NCBI GenBank assembly: GCA_014534235.1
Contig: JACVRW010000002.1
Coordinates: 27,257-91,256, forward strand
Reading direction: 5' to 3'
DNA length: 64,000 nucleotides
From: Thermoleophilaceae bacterium
Lineage (GTDB): Bacteria; Actinomycetota; Thermoleophilia; Solirubrobacterales; Thermoleophilaceae
A model generated the notes under the pieces. The model saw only the letters and a list, made by a program, of their open reading frames with translations. It made no database searches and was not told the origin of the DNA. Below, piece after piece: positions 9,054 through 20,800 of the stretch; the first letter of the stretch is position 1, and the number at the start of each line of letters is the position of its first letter. The position numbers and the translations under genes are program-made.

Positions 9054-9920
9054 TCAGCGGCGACGTCCCGAGCGCTTCTTCTTCTTGCGGGGCGAGCGCG
9101 GGGGCGGGGTCTTCCGTGGGCCGCCGTTCCCGCCGCCGGCCACGGCCGCCTTAGGCTGCTCGCGGGCGCCGTCCTGAGACGCTTCCTGCTCCACTGGCTT
9201 GCCGCGCGCGGGCTTCTGGGCCCCCGCTCTGGCCTCGGCCTCGAAGTCTCGCGGCGGTGGCTTCGGGTAGAGCTTTCGGACGAGCAGCTGCTGCCCGATG
9301 GTCCAGACGTTGGTCGTGATCCAGTAGACGATGAGCCCGGCCTCGAAGTTGATGATGAAGATCACGAAGACGAACGGCAGCGCAAACATGATCCGGCGCT
9401 GCATGGGATCCGCGCTGATCGCCGTGACCGCGCTGGCCGCCAGCTGCGTGGCGATGTAGATGACGATCAGCGTGACGAGCACCACCGGCTCCCCGGTCAC
9501 CGGCTCGGTCAGGTCGGGGATGAAGAGGAAGCTCTTGTTGTCGCCGACGTCCGCTGTGAAGTCGTCGGAGCGCAGGAGATAGAAGAGCGCTATGAAGAAG
9601 GGGATCTGCAGCAGGAGCGGCAGGCACGAGCCGAGCGGATTGACCTTCTCCCGCTGGTAGAAGGCCATGACCTCCTGGTTCATGCGCTGGCGGTCGCCCT
9701 TGTAGCGCTCCTGGATCCGCTTTATCTCCGGCTGCAGCTGCTGGAGCCGCTGCATGGACTTCACGCCCTTGAACGTGAGCGGCAGGATCACGAGCCGGAC
9801 GGTGAAGGTCAGCAGGATGATCGCGACCCCCCAGGACCCCTCGAAGTTCCCGATCAGGTCGTGCCAGAAGCGGAGGACCGCGTCGCAGGCGTCGATCAGG
9901 GGTCGTAGTACGTCTTCCAT
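9054..9920 (-). CDS. yidC: membrane protein insertase YidC
   Basis: WGVAIILLTFTVRLVILPLTFKGVKSMQRLQQLQPEIKRIQERYKGDRQRMNQEVMAFYQREKVNPLGSCLPLLLQIPFFIALFYLL. Confidence 0.96.
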   Translation of the reverse strand: MEDVLRPLIDACDAVLRFWHDLIGNFEGSWGVAIILLTFTVRLVILPLTFKGVKSMQRLQQLQPEIKRIQERYKGDRQRMNQEVMAFYQREKVNPLGSCLPLLLQIPFFIALFYLLRSDDFTADVGDNKSFLFIPDLTEPVTGEPVVLVTLIVIYIATQLAASAVTAISADPMQRRIMFALPFVFVIFIINFEAGLIVYWITTNVWTIGQQLLVRKLYPKPPPRDFEAEARAGAQKPARGKPVEQEASQDGAREQPKAAVAGGGNGGPRKTPPPRSPRKKKKRSGRRR

Positions 9921-9929
9921 GAAACCGGC

Positions 9930-10193
9930 TTAGGGCTGTGGCTCCGGCCGGGGTCGGGAGCGAAACAGCTTTTGGTCCTCCACGAAGTCGACGCCGCCAT
10001 GGCTCCACGGGTTGCACCGCAACAGGCGCCAGGCGGCGAGCACGGCACCCCGCAGTATGCCGTAGCGCCTGATGGCCTGGACGGCGTACTCCGAGCAGGA
10101 CGGATAGTACTTGCAGCGGGCGGGTAGCCCGGGCGAGATCGCCCGCTGATAGAAGCGCACGGGGGCCGTGACGATCCACCGGAGCGCGGTCAC
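9930..10193 (-). CDS. yidD: membrane protein insertion efficiency factor YidD
   Basis: FYQRAISPGLPARCKYYPSCSEYAVQAIRRYGILRGAVLAAWRLLRCNPWSHGGVD. Confidence 0.95.
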   Translation of the reverse strand: MTALRWIVTAPVRFYQRAISPGLPARCKYYPSCSEYAVQAIRRYGILRGAVLAAWRLLRCNPWSHGGVDFVEDQKLFRSRPRPEPQP

Positions 10194-10573
10194 GGATCCT
10201 TCCCCTCACGAGCCAGCCCGGCCTCCCGAAGCACGGCGGCAAGCGCGTCCTCGATGGCCCGTTCGCCCCCCTCACGCGCCAGATCGCCGGCCGCCGGACG
10301 AGCCACGATCACGAAGTCATGGCCGTCAGCCAGGCCGTCGGCGCGGGCCCAGAACGCCTCGCGTAGCAACCGCTTGACGCGATTGCGCTCGACGGCGCCA
10401 CCGACCTTGCGTCCGACCGAGACGCCCAGGCGCGGCTCGGCGTCGGCGTCGCCTCGCGGAAACGCGTAGACCACGAGATAACGACTGGCGTGCGAGCGGC
10501 CCTCGCGATAGACCCGCTCGAACTCGCCACTGCGCGACAGGCGGCGGCGCTTGCGGCGCGCGGAATCGGCCAT
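10190..10573 (-). CDS. rnpA: ribonuclease P protein component
   Basis: LSRSGEFERVYREGRSHASRYLVVYAFPR...RLGVSVGRKVGGAVERNRVKRLLREAF. Confidence 0.95.
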   Translation of the reverse strand: MADSARRKRRRLSRSGEFERVYREGRSHASRYLVVYAFPRGDADAEPRLGVSVGRKVGGAVERNRVKRLLREAFWARADGLADGHDFVIVARPAAGDLAREGGERAIEDALAAVLREAGLAREGKDP

Positions 10574-10577
10574 GGGG

Positions 10578-10712
10578 CTAGGGCGTCAGCCGCTTACGGC
10601 CCTTGTCCCGGCGGCGCCCCAGCACCTTGCGGCCCGCACGGGTGCGCATGCGCGCGCGGAACCCGTGCGTCCGGGCACGCTTGCGCTTCTTCGGCTGATA
10701 GGTCCGCTTCAT
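10578..10712 (-). CDS. rpmH: 50S ribosomal protein L34
   Basis: Minus strand [44 protein letters not shown]; too short for the ORF track. Confidence 0.97.
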   Translation of the reverse strand: MKRTYQPKKRKRARTHGFRARMRTRAGRKVLGRRRDKGRKRLTP

Positions 10713-10981
10713 GGAGTTCGGTCGCGCGGACGGGAAAGGTGAGGCCGCGCCCAGGGCAGGGTACCAGTGGCCGCTCGAGCTCCCCGGGGATCGCGCCGTG
10801 CCGTCCAGAGAGCCCCCCGACGCTTTTCACGCGTTTTGCGCGCTGGCGTCGGCGGAGCACGCGGCGAGCCGTCAGAGCCGTTGTACACTCGCTCGCGCCG
10901 AGGGCAGTGGCCGCGGCTTCGGCAGTTCCTCCGCAGCCAACGTCAGTCCCGCCAGACCCGCGAGGAGGGTCGCAACCGCCC

Positions 10982-12307
10982 GTGCCCACGCAGCCGGACC
11001 AGCTCTGGGAAGCGATCCGCGCCGAGCTGCGTCGTGAGACGCCGGACTTCAAGTTCCACATCTGGCTAGAGCCGCTGGAGCTCGCCGCGGTAGTCGGGCG
11101 CACGCTCTACATCCGCGCCCCCGACCACATTCGAACGTCGGTGGCGGAGCGATACATGCCACTTCTGCGACGCGCGGCCGCGAGCCGCCTCGGGCATGGC
11201 GCGACCATGGAGATCGTCGACACCGGATGGCAGCCGGCCGACGAGCACGCGGCCACCGAAGCGCAGCCGCGAACCGGGCTGAATCCCAAGTACACCTTCG
11301 AGCAGTTCGTCATCGGGTCCGGCAACCGCTTCGCCCACGCCGCGGCGCTTGCGGCCGCCGAGCTGCCGGCCCAGGCGTACAACCCCCTCTTCCTCTACGG
11401 CTCGCCGGGAACGGGCAAGACGCACCTGCTACACGCCATCGGCAACTACGTGAGCCGCTACGGCGCCGGCCTTCGCGTCCGCTACACCACGATCGAGGAG
11501 TTCACGCGCGAGTTCGTCGAGGCCCTGCGGGCCCGTCGGACTGCTGACTTCAAGGACCGGTTCCGAGCAGCCGACGTCGTGCTCATCGACGACGTCCAGT
11601 TCCTCGCCGGCCGCGTCAAGACGCGTGAGGAGTTCTTCCACACGTTCAACGTACTGCTCGACTCCGGACGGCAGCTGGTCATGACATCCGATCGCAGACC
11701 GGAGGAGCTGCGGGACCTCGAAGCCCGGCTCACCGAGCGCTTCCGCTGCGGGCTTGTCGCCGAGCTCGAGGCCCCTGCTCCAGAGGTGCGCCGCGCGATC
11801 CTCCACGCGCGGGCTCGGCTCGACGGGATCGAGGTCCCCGACGAAGTGCTCGAGGAGATCGCCATGGGGGTCGGCGGCAGCGTAAGGGCGCTCGAGGGGG
11901 CGCTGATTCGCGTGGTGGCCTACGCGTCGCTCAAGGGCGAGCGTCCGACGATTGACCTTGCGCGGCATGTTCTACGTCGCCTTGATCAGGCCACAGGTCA
12001 GACCAGGCTCGACGTGATCATCGATGCCGTAGCGGCCGAGTTCCGCATAGATCGCGAGGTCCTCCTTGGACGTGACAGGCGGCCTGAGGTCTCGCGAGCG
12101 AGACAGGTTGCGATGTACGTAGCGCGGGAGCTGGCCGGGCTCAAGCCCACCGAGATCGGTCGTGGAATCGGGGACCGGAGTCACGCGACGGTAGACCACG
12201 CGATCAAGTCCGTTCGCGCCGGCCTGCACAGCGATCCGGCTATACGCAGCGCCGTCGACAACCTTCAGAAACGTTTGCAGCAACCCGCTCACGGCCGAGC
12301 CGAATGA
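10982..12307 (+). CDS. dnaA: chromosomal replication initiator DnaA
   Basis: NPKYTFEQFVIGSGNRFAHAAALAAAE...LFLYGSPGTGKTHLLHAIGNY...VLIDDVQFLAG...C-terminal HATVDHAIK; GTG start chosen (MPTQPDQLWEAIRAEL). Confidence 0.95.
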   Translation: MPTQPDQLWEAIRAELRRETPDFKFHIWLEPLELAAVVGRTLYIRAPDHIRTSVAERYMPLLRRAAASRLGHGATMEIVDTGWQPADEHAATEAQPRTGLNPKYTFEQFVIGSGNRFAHAAALAAAELPAQAYNPLFLYGSPGTGKTHLLHAIGNYVSRYGAGLRVRYTTIEEFTREFVEALRARRTADFKDRFRAADVVLIDDVQFLAGRVKTREEFFHTFNVLLDSGRQLVMTSDRRPEELRDLEARLTERFRCGLVAELEAPAPEVRRAILHARARLDGIEVPDEVLEEIAMGVGGSVRALEGALIRVVAYASLKGERPTIDLARHVLRRLDQATGQTRLDVIIDAVAAEFRIDREVLLGRDRRPEVSRARQVAMYVARELAGLKPTEIGRGIGDRSHATVDHAIKSVRAGLHSDPAIRSAVDNLQKRLQQPAHGRAE

Positions 12308-13530
12308 CAGAATCAACAGCTTCCGGACAACCCGCCACCCGCATGCCAAGCGGATCTCCAACACCTATCGACGTTTCGACAGCACCCACAACATCAATTT
12401 CGAACAGGCAGCATCAGTTGAAGCTCACCGTTTCCCGTGAAACGTTCCTCAACAGCCTTGGCGTGGCTGTGCGAGGCGCCTCCACGCGTAGCGCTATCCA
12501 GACACTGTCGGGCGTCCTGTTGAAAGTCGACGACGGGCGCGCCGAGCTCCAGGCGACCGACATGGAGCTCGGTCTGCGTGTGCAGTTGGAGGCGAGCCAG
12601 TCCTCCCCCGGGGTGGCAGTGGTCCCGGGCCGTCTTCTACTGGATGTGGTGCGCTTCCTCCCGAGGGACGAGGTCAGTGTTGAGTACCGCAGCTCACACC
12701 AGGACGTGGAGGTGATAAGCGGACCCGCCCGCTTCCACCTGCGCACGCTCCCGCCTGAGGACTTTCCAAAGCTGCCGGAGAGGCCCGGTGAGAGTGCCCT
12801 GAACATGCCGGCGGGGGCGTTCGTGGACACGATCGCCCGGGTAGCGCGCGCTGCCTCCCGGGATGAGACGCGCCCTCATCTCACGGGCGTGCTGGTCATG
12901 GCAAGCGGGCGCGAGCTGCGGATGGTCGCGACTGACTCCTACCGCCTTAGCGTAAAGGAGACGACCCTCGAATCCGAGCTAGACGGCTCTCTCGAGGCAA
13001 ATGTCCCGGCCCGCACGCTTCAGGAGCTTGGGCGTATCGCCACGGCCGGCGGCGCTGAGAGCATCGGCGTCACGGCGCTCGACAACCAAGTCGTCTTCAC
13101 GGTCGGTGACGTGGTGCTCTCCTCGAGGCTTGTGGAAGGTCGATTCCCCAACTACCAGCAGCTCCTGCCCGAGTCGTACGAACACGAGATGCGGATCAGT
13201 CGAAGCGAGCTGCTGGACGTGGTGCGCCGCGTCGGGCTCCTGGCTCAGAAGAACGCTCCGCTGCGCCTGCGCTTCTCGGAGGGGACGCTAGACGTCTCGG
13301 CTCAGACGCCAGACGTGGGCGAGGCTAGCGAGTCGCTGCCCGTTCCGTTCTCGGGCGAACCGCTCGAGATCGGGTTCAATCCGGAGTTCTTCCGAGACGG
13401 CCTCGAGAGCGCCGAGTCCGACGAGCTCGTCCTAAAGCTGATCAGCCCACTGCGGCCGGGGCTGATCCAATCGGGCGGCGAGGGCACCGGTTTCCTCTAT
13501 CTCGTGATGCCGATCCGCCTGAACGTGTAG
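12304..13530 (+). CDS. dnaN: DNA polymerase III beta subunit (sliding clamp)
   Basis: LKLTVSRETFLNSLGVAVRGASTRSAIQTLSGVLL...; ATG in ATGA overlap with dnaA gives a 38-aa extension, alternative TTG start at 12418 gives canonical N-terminus. Confidence 0.94.
   Translation: MTESTASGQPATRMPSGSPTPIDVSTAPTTSISNRQHQLKLTVSRETFLNSLGVAVRGASTRSAIQTLSGVLLKVDDGRAELQATDMELGLRVQLEASQSSPGVAVVPGRLLLDVVRFLPRDEVSVEYRSSHQDVEVISGPARFHLRTLPPEDFPKLPERPGESALNMPAGAFVDTIARVARAASRDETRPHLTGVLVMASGRELRMVATDSYRLSVKETTLESELDGSLEANVPARTLQELGRIATAGGAESIGVTALDNQVVFTVGDVVLSSRLVEGRFPNYQQLLPESYEHEMRISRSELLDVVRRVGLLAQKNAPLRLRFSEGTLDVSAQTPDVGEASESLPVPFSGEPLEIGFNPEFFRDGLESAESDELVLKLISPLRPGLIQSGGEGTGFLYLVMPIRLNV
12429..12444. promoter_or_regulatory. 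parS: parS-like ParB site CGTTTCCCGTGAAACG
   Basis: Inverted repeat near-identical to the 8328 site (one base differs); lies in the dnaN 5' coding region. Confidence 0.8.
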
Positions 13531-13542
13531 GAGCGACGCGCA

Positions 13543-14652
13543 ATGCGGGTCACGCGGCTCGAGCTCCGCGACTTTCGCAACTACAAAGGAGCCGGCGTCG
13601 AGCTGGGCCGCGGCTTGACGGTTGTGGTGGGCGCCAACGGCGCCGGCAAGACGAACCTGCTCGAAGCGCTCTACCTCGGTTGCACCGGCAAATCGCCTCG
13701 GACTCCGAACCAGCGCGAGCTCGTGCGCCGCGGGGCCTCGGTCGCCCGAGTCGTCCTGTACACCGTCGATGGCGAGGACGCTCATCGCATCGAGGTCGGG
13801 TTCGAGCCGGGCGGATCCAGGCGCATCCGCGTGGACGGCGCAAGGGTGGACGGCCTGATCGGCTTCGAGGAGCGGCCCCTCGTTGGCGTCTTCATGCCTG
13901 AGCGGCTCGAGCTGATGAAGGGGCCGCCCGCGGTCCGCCGCGCCCACCTCGACCAGGTCGTCGCGGCGCTGTGGCCGGCGCGCGCCGACGCCCGGACGGC
14001 GTACTCGCGGGCGCTCGCTCAGCGGAACGCGCTGCTTGTGCGGATACGCGCGGGACGGGCGGGGACCGGTGCCCTCCATGCCTGGGATGCCGAGCTCGCG
14101 CGGCAGGGCATGAAATTGATGGACCACCGCCGGGGCGCTGTGGAGGCCCTGCGCCCGGCCTTCGCTGAGCTGGCGGGGAGGCTCGGGCTGGCGGGCCGCG
14201 CGGAGCTTCTCTATCGCCCGCGCTCGGACGCGATCGACGCGTCCGGGTTTGCCGCGGAGCTTCGCGAGCGCAGGCAGGCGGACGTCGAGCGCGGCTTCAC
14301 GGCGCACGGGCCACACCGTGACGAGCTGTCCCTAACGCTCGACGGTAACTCGCTGCGAATCTACGGATCACAGGGCCAACAGCGAGTGGCGCTGCTGGCG
14401 CTCCTCTTTGCAGAGCGGCGGTTGCTTGCAGAGCGCCGCGGCCGCCCGCCATTGATGCTGCTCGACGACGTGATGTCGGAGCTCGACGCCGACCGCCGGG
14501 AGCTGCTCGCCGAGCTGCTCGCCGAAGGGGGGCAGGCGCTCGTGACGGCTACCGAGCCGGATCAGCTACCCGAAGCCGCGCTGGCTCGGGCGCGGCTGAT
14601 CCGGGTCGAGGAGGGGAGGATCGTGCAGCCGATGCAGGTGGTGGCGGCATGA
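13543..14652 (+). CDS. recF: DNA replication and repair protein RecF
   Basis: MRVTRLELRDFRNYKGAGVELGRGLTVVVGANGAGKTNLLEALYLGCTGKSPRT...GSQGQQRVALLALLFAE. Confidence 0.95.
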   Translation: MRVTRLELRDFRNYKGAGVELGRGLTVVVGANGAGKTNLLEALYLGCTGKSPRTPNQRELVRRGASVARVVLYTVDGEDAHRIEVGFEPGGSRRIRVDGARVDGLIGFEERPLVGVFMPERLELMKGPPAVRRAHLDQVVAALWPARADARTAYSRALAQRNALLVRIRAGRAGTGALHAWDAELARQGMKLMDHRRGAVEALRPAFAELAGRLGLAGRAELLYRPRSDAIDASGFAAELRERRQADVERGFTAHGPHRDELSLTLDGNSLRIYGSQGQQRVALLALLFAERRLLAERRGRPPLMLLDDVMSELDADRRELLAELLAEGGQALVTATEPDQLPEAALARARLIRVEEGRIVQPMQVVAA

Positions 14653-14731
14653 ACGGAGCCGCGGGCGGCGCCACGCCGCCGGCGAGCTTGGCGGGGTAGG
14701 CGCGCGCGTGGTGCCCGCTTCTCGCGCCGCT

Positions 14732-14770
14732 GTGTCAAGCAGGTGTCGTAGGAGAACCTCAAAGTGACAC
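14732..14770. repeat. GTGTCA...TGACAC inverted repeat with nested AGGT...ACCT
   Basis: Direct reading of recF-DUF721 intergenic DNA. Confidence 0.35.
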
Positions 14771-14807
14771 GCCACGCCGGCATCGCCGGGCGACCTCGGC
14801 CGAGCGT

Positions 14808-15125
14808 ATGAGGCGTCCGGCTCCCCGTCCGCTTTCGGTCGCGCTCGAGCGCGCCACCGCCAATGCCGCCCCGCACACGCTTCTCGCGCGCGTGCAGACG
14901 GCGTGGCCGGAGGTCGCGGGGCCCGCCGTGTCGGCCGCGGCCATGCCCGTCGCGGAGCGCGACGGCGTCGTGACCGTGGCCTGCGAGTCGGCGACCTGGG
15001 CTCACGAGCTCGAGCTGCTCGCCCCTGATCTGCTGGGGCGGCTCCGTGAGCGCCTCAGCTTTGGAGAAACGCTGCATATTCGCCGCCTGCGGTTTGTCGT
15101 TGGTTCGCGCCCGAACCCTGTTTGA
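14808..15125 (+). CDS. DUF721 (DciA-like) protein
   Basis: LARVQTAWPEVAGPAVSAAAMPVAERDGVVTVACESATWAHELELLAPDLLGRL; between recF and gyrB. Confidence 0.88.
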   Translation: MRRPAPRPLSVALERATANAAPHTLLARVQTAWPEVAGPAVSAAAMPVAERDGVVTVACESATWAHELELLAPDLLGRLRERLSFGETLHIRRLRFVVGSRPNPV

Positions 15126-15219
15126 CGTCACCGTCGCGCGAGCACATTTTTGCTGGATTTGCGGGCATTTTGTAACACTCGGAGTCGTCCGGGGCGGGGG
15201 CTAGGCTGCTAAGATTGAT

Positions 15220-15271
15220 GGCGGTCTTATGACCGCCCCGACTCGCGCCTCAAGGCGGCGCGGCGTCGGGG
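15220..15271 (+). promoter_or_regulatory. tandem hairpins in gyrB 5' region
   Basis: GGCGGTC-TTAT-GACCGCC (15220-15237) and CCCCGAC...GTCGGGG (15236-15271) followed by CTTTTC; the two stems share 2 nt. Confidence 0.5.
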
Positions 15272-15304
15272 CTTTTCATGGCGCTGGCGGCCGCAATCAG
15301 GTAG

Positions 15305-17827
<2,523 letters not shown>

Positions 17828-17829
17828 GC

Positions 17830-20355
17830 ATGAGCATCGATCAGCTGACAGGCGGAAACATCGAGCCGCGCGGCCTCGAGGAGGAGATGCGCTCGTCGTA
17901 CCTCGATTACGCGATGAGCGTGATCGTGGGGCGGGCGCTACCGGATGTGCGCGACGGCCTGAAGCCGGTGCACCGGCGGGTGCTGTTCTCGATGCACGAG
18001 GCAGGGCTGCAGCCGACGCGGCCTTTCCGCAAGTCCTCACGCGTCGTCGGTGACGTGATGGGGCAGTTCCACCCCCACGGTGACGCCGCGATCTACGACA
18101 CGCTGGTGCGCCTCGGCCAGGAGTTCGCGATGCGGTACCCGCTCGTCGACTCGCAAGGGAACTTCGGGTCCATCGACAACGACCCGCCCGCGGCGATGAG
18201 ATACACGGAGGCCCGGCTCGCACGGCTCGCCACCGAGATGCTCCGCGACATCGACGCGGACACCGTCAACTTCGGGCCGAACTACGACGACTCCCGCCAG
18301 GAGCCGCTCGTCCTACCGTCGCGCTTCCCGAACCTGCTCGTCAACGGCTCCGCGGGGATCGCGGTCGGGATGGCCACGAACATCCCTCCCCACAACCTGG
18401 GCGAGGCGGTCAACGCGGTCGTCGCCTACATCGACGATCCGGACATCGACGTCAAGGGACTGATGCGTCACATCAAGGGGCCGGACTTCCCCACCGGCGG
18501 GATCATCGTCGGGCGTGGCGGTATCCGGGAGGCGTACGAGACGGGCCGCGGCCGGGTGTTCGTGCGTGGGCGCGCCCACACGGAGCCGCTTCGCCACGGC
18601 AAGGAGGCGATCATCGTCACCGAGATGCCGTACCAGGTCGCGAAGGGCGACGGGCGCGACGACGGCAGCGGCCTGATGAAGAAGATCGCCGAGCAGCACG
18701 ACAGCGGGCGGCTCAAGGAGGTCTCCGACCTTCGCGACGAGTCCGACCGCTCGGGCATCCGGCTGGTGATCGAGCTGAAGCGCGACGCGAACCCCAAAGT
18801 CGTGCTGAACAAGCTCTACAAGCACACGCAGCTCCAGACCACCTTCGGCGTGAACATGGTCGCCCTCGTCGACGGGGTGCCCCGCACGCTGGGGCTGCTG
18901 CCGATAGTCAAGAACTATGTCGACCACCAGCGAGACGTCATCGTCAGGCGCACGAAGTACGAGCTGCGCGACAAGGAGGCGCGGCTCCACATCCTCGAGG
19001 GCCTGCTCGTCGCGATTGCGAACATCGACGAGGTCATCGAGCTGATCCGCGGCTCGCGCGACCCGGAAACGGCTCGCGCGGGCCTCATGGAGCGCTTCGA
19101 GCTCTCTCGGATCCAGGCCCAGGCGATCCTCGACCTCCGGCTCCAGCGGCTCACCGCGCTCCAGACGAACGAGATCAGGCAGGAGCACGCCGACGTGGTC
19201 GAGCGCATCAAGGAGCTGCGCGAGATCCTCGGCGACGAGGCGAAGGTCATGGGCCTGATCAAGGAGGAGCTGCTCGAGATCAAAGAGCGCTACGGCGACG
19301 AGCGGCGCACCGAGATCACCCACTCCGAGGACGAGATCGACGTGGAGGACCTGATCGCCGACCAGCAGATGGTCATCGCGATCACGCACTCGGGCTACAT
19401 CAAGTCGCTCCCCCTCGCCACCTACCGCCAGCAGAAGCGCGGCGGCGTCGGCGTGACGGGCATGGAGATGAAGGACGACGACTACATCGAGCACCTATTC
19501 GTGTGCTCGACGCACGACTACCTCCTGTTCTTCACCAACCGCGGCAAGGTGTATCGGCAGAAGGTCTACGAATTGCCGGAGGCCTCGCGTACGGCGAAGG
19601 GCCGGGCGCTCGTGAACCTGCTTCCGTTGCGCGAAGGCGAGCGCGTGCAGGCGGTCCAGGCGACGCGCGATTTCAACGAGGGCAAGTACCTCGTCTTCGC
19701 GACGCGCAAGGGCCAGATCAAGAAGACCGCGTTCGCCGCGTACAACACCCCGATCAAGGCCGACGGCATCATCGCGATCAACATCCGCGACGACGACGAG
19801 CTCGTTGCGGTCCGCCGGACGAGCGGCGACGACGACATCATCATGGTCTCCCGCTCCGGGCAGGCGGCGCGCTTCAGCGAGGACGACGTTCGTCCGATGG
19901 GGCGCGATACCGCTGGGGTGAAGGGCATGAACGTCGACCGGGGCGACAACTGCGTGCTGGCCATGGACGTGGTCCGGCCCGACACGGACCTGCTCGTGGT
20001 CACCGACGGCGGCTACGGCAAGCGCACGGCGATCGAGGAGTACCCCGTGAAGGGCCGCGGGACCATGGGCGTGAAGACCATCAGCCTGACCGAGCGTAAG
20101 GGGGCCTTGGCCGGCGCGGTGATCGTCCGCGAGCACCACGAGCTCGTCTTCATCTCGCAGAACGGCATGGTCCAGCGCACGGCCGTGAAGGGCATCTCCA
20201 AGCAGGGCAGGCCGGCCCAAGGCGTGCGCGTGATGAACCTCCGAGAGGACGATCGCGTCAGCGCCGTGGCGCTCGTGATGGAGACCTCCGCGGACACGGC
20301 GGCGCAGGTCCAGGACGACCTGCCGGCGAGCGGGGACGGCGCCGCCGGCGGCTGA
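17830..20355 (+). CDS. gyrA: DNA gyrase subunit A
   Basis: [37 protein letters not shown]...[18 protein letters not shown]-type motif; gyrA C-terminal repeats. Confidence 0.97.
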   Translation: MSIDQLTGGNIEPRGLEEEMRSSYLDYAMSVIVGRALPDVRDGLKPVHRRVLFSMHEAGLQPTRPFRKSSRVVGDVMGQFHPHGDAAIYDTLVRLGQEFAMRYPLVDSQGNFGSIDNDPPAAMRYTEARLARLATEMLRDIDADTVNFGPNYDDSRQEPLVLPSRFPNLLVNGSAGIAVGMATNIPPHNLGEAVNAVVAYIDDPDIDVKGLMRHIKGPDFPTGGIIVGRGGIREAYETGRGRVFVRGRAHTEPLRHGKEAIIVTEMPYQVAKGDGRDDGSGLMKKIAEQHDSGRLKEVSDLRDESDRSGIRLVIELKRDANPKVVLNKLYKHTQLQTTFGVNMVALVDGVPRTLGLLPIVKNYVDHQRDVIVRRTKYELRDKEARLHILEGLLVAIANIDEVIELIRGSRDPETARAGLMERFELSRIQAQAILDLRLQRLTALQTNEIRQEHADVVERIKELREILGDEAKVMGLIKEELLEIKERYGDERRTEITHSEDEIDVEDLIADQQMVIAITHSGYIKSLPLATYRQQKRGGVGVTGMEMKDDDYIEHLFVCSTHDYLLFFTNRGKVYRQKVYELPEASRTAKGRALVNLLPLREGERVQAVQATRDFNEGKYLVFATRKGQIKKTAFAAYNTPIKADGIIAINIRDDDELVAVRRTSGDDDIIMVSRSGQAARFSEDDVRPMGRDTAGVKGMNVDRGDNCVLAMDVVRPDTDLLVVTDGGYGKRTAIEEYPVKGRGTMGVKTISLTERKGALAGAVIVREHHELVFISQNGMVQRTAVKGISKQGRPAQGVRVMNLREDDRVSAVALVMETSADTAAQVQDDLPASGDGAAGG

Positions 20356-20400
20356 CCGGCCGGTCCAGCCTCCCGGTCTGCTTTACTGAGCGGCACCAGG

Positions 20401-20604
20401 GAAAGGAGGTGGTCCGAGCTTGACTGACAGATCTTTTGGGACCCTGGAGGTGTCCGGCCGCTAGACCGGAGCTGGACCCCGTCAAGCGGAGTCCACACCG
20501 AGACACCGTCGGAGAGCCCTGGCCGGGAGTGGTCCCTCCGGTCGCCGGAGGGCTTCCGACAAGGTTCAGCAAACGTGACGAGGGGCGTCCGAGAGGGCGC
20601 CCTT
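20401..20604 (+). ncRNA. putative structured RNA / leader-peptide locus downstream of gyrA
   Basis: GAAAGGAGGTGGTCC (20401-20415), short ORF TTG ACT GAC AGA TCT TTT GGG ACC CTG GAG GTG TCC GGC CGC TAG (20420-20464), hairpin CCCTCCG-GTCGC-CGGAGGG (20534-20552), GNRA hairpin AGGGGCGTCC-GAGA-GGGCGCCCTT (20581-20604). Confidence 0.4.
20420..20464 (+). CDS. putative 14-aa peptide MTDRSFGTLEVSGR
   Basis: TTG start shortly after a near-complete anti-SD complement; in-frame TAG. Confidence 0.35.
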   Translation: MTDRSFGTLEVSGR

Positions 20605-20688
20605 CGCATGTAGCCGTCACTCGCCGGGGCGGCGACGAGCGCTGTCGGCAGAGACGCGCGCGCGGCGCTGTCACGGGCTCAACGAGAG

Positions 20689-20705
20689 GTCAACCCCGGG
20701 TTGAC
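20689..20705. promoter_or_regulatory. perfect 8-bp inverted repeat GTCAACCC-C-GGGTTGAC
   Basis: Direct reading. Confidence 0.4.
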
Positions 20706-20800
20706 GGACGTAAGGAGCTCCTGTGGCGGGCCCTTGGATGGCGGTCCTGCACGGCCGGAGCTCACCGCTCCCGGTCATCGAGAACGACTCCGCGACCGCC

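Noticed and set aside
10880-10890. TTGTACACT as a DnaA box upstream of dnaA
   Set aside because: Single 7/9 match without a cluster; more likely a promoter element or chance.
18313-19494. 393-aa ORF antisense to gyrA
   Set aside because: Shadow ORF opposite a highly conserved gene.
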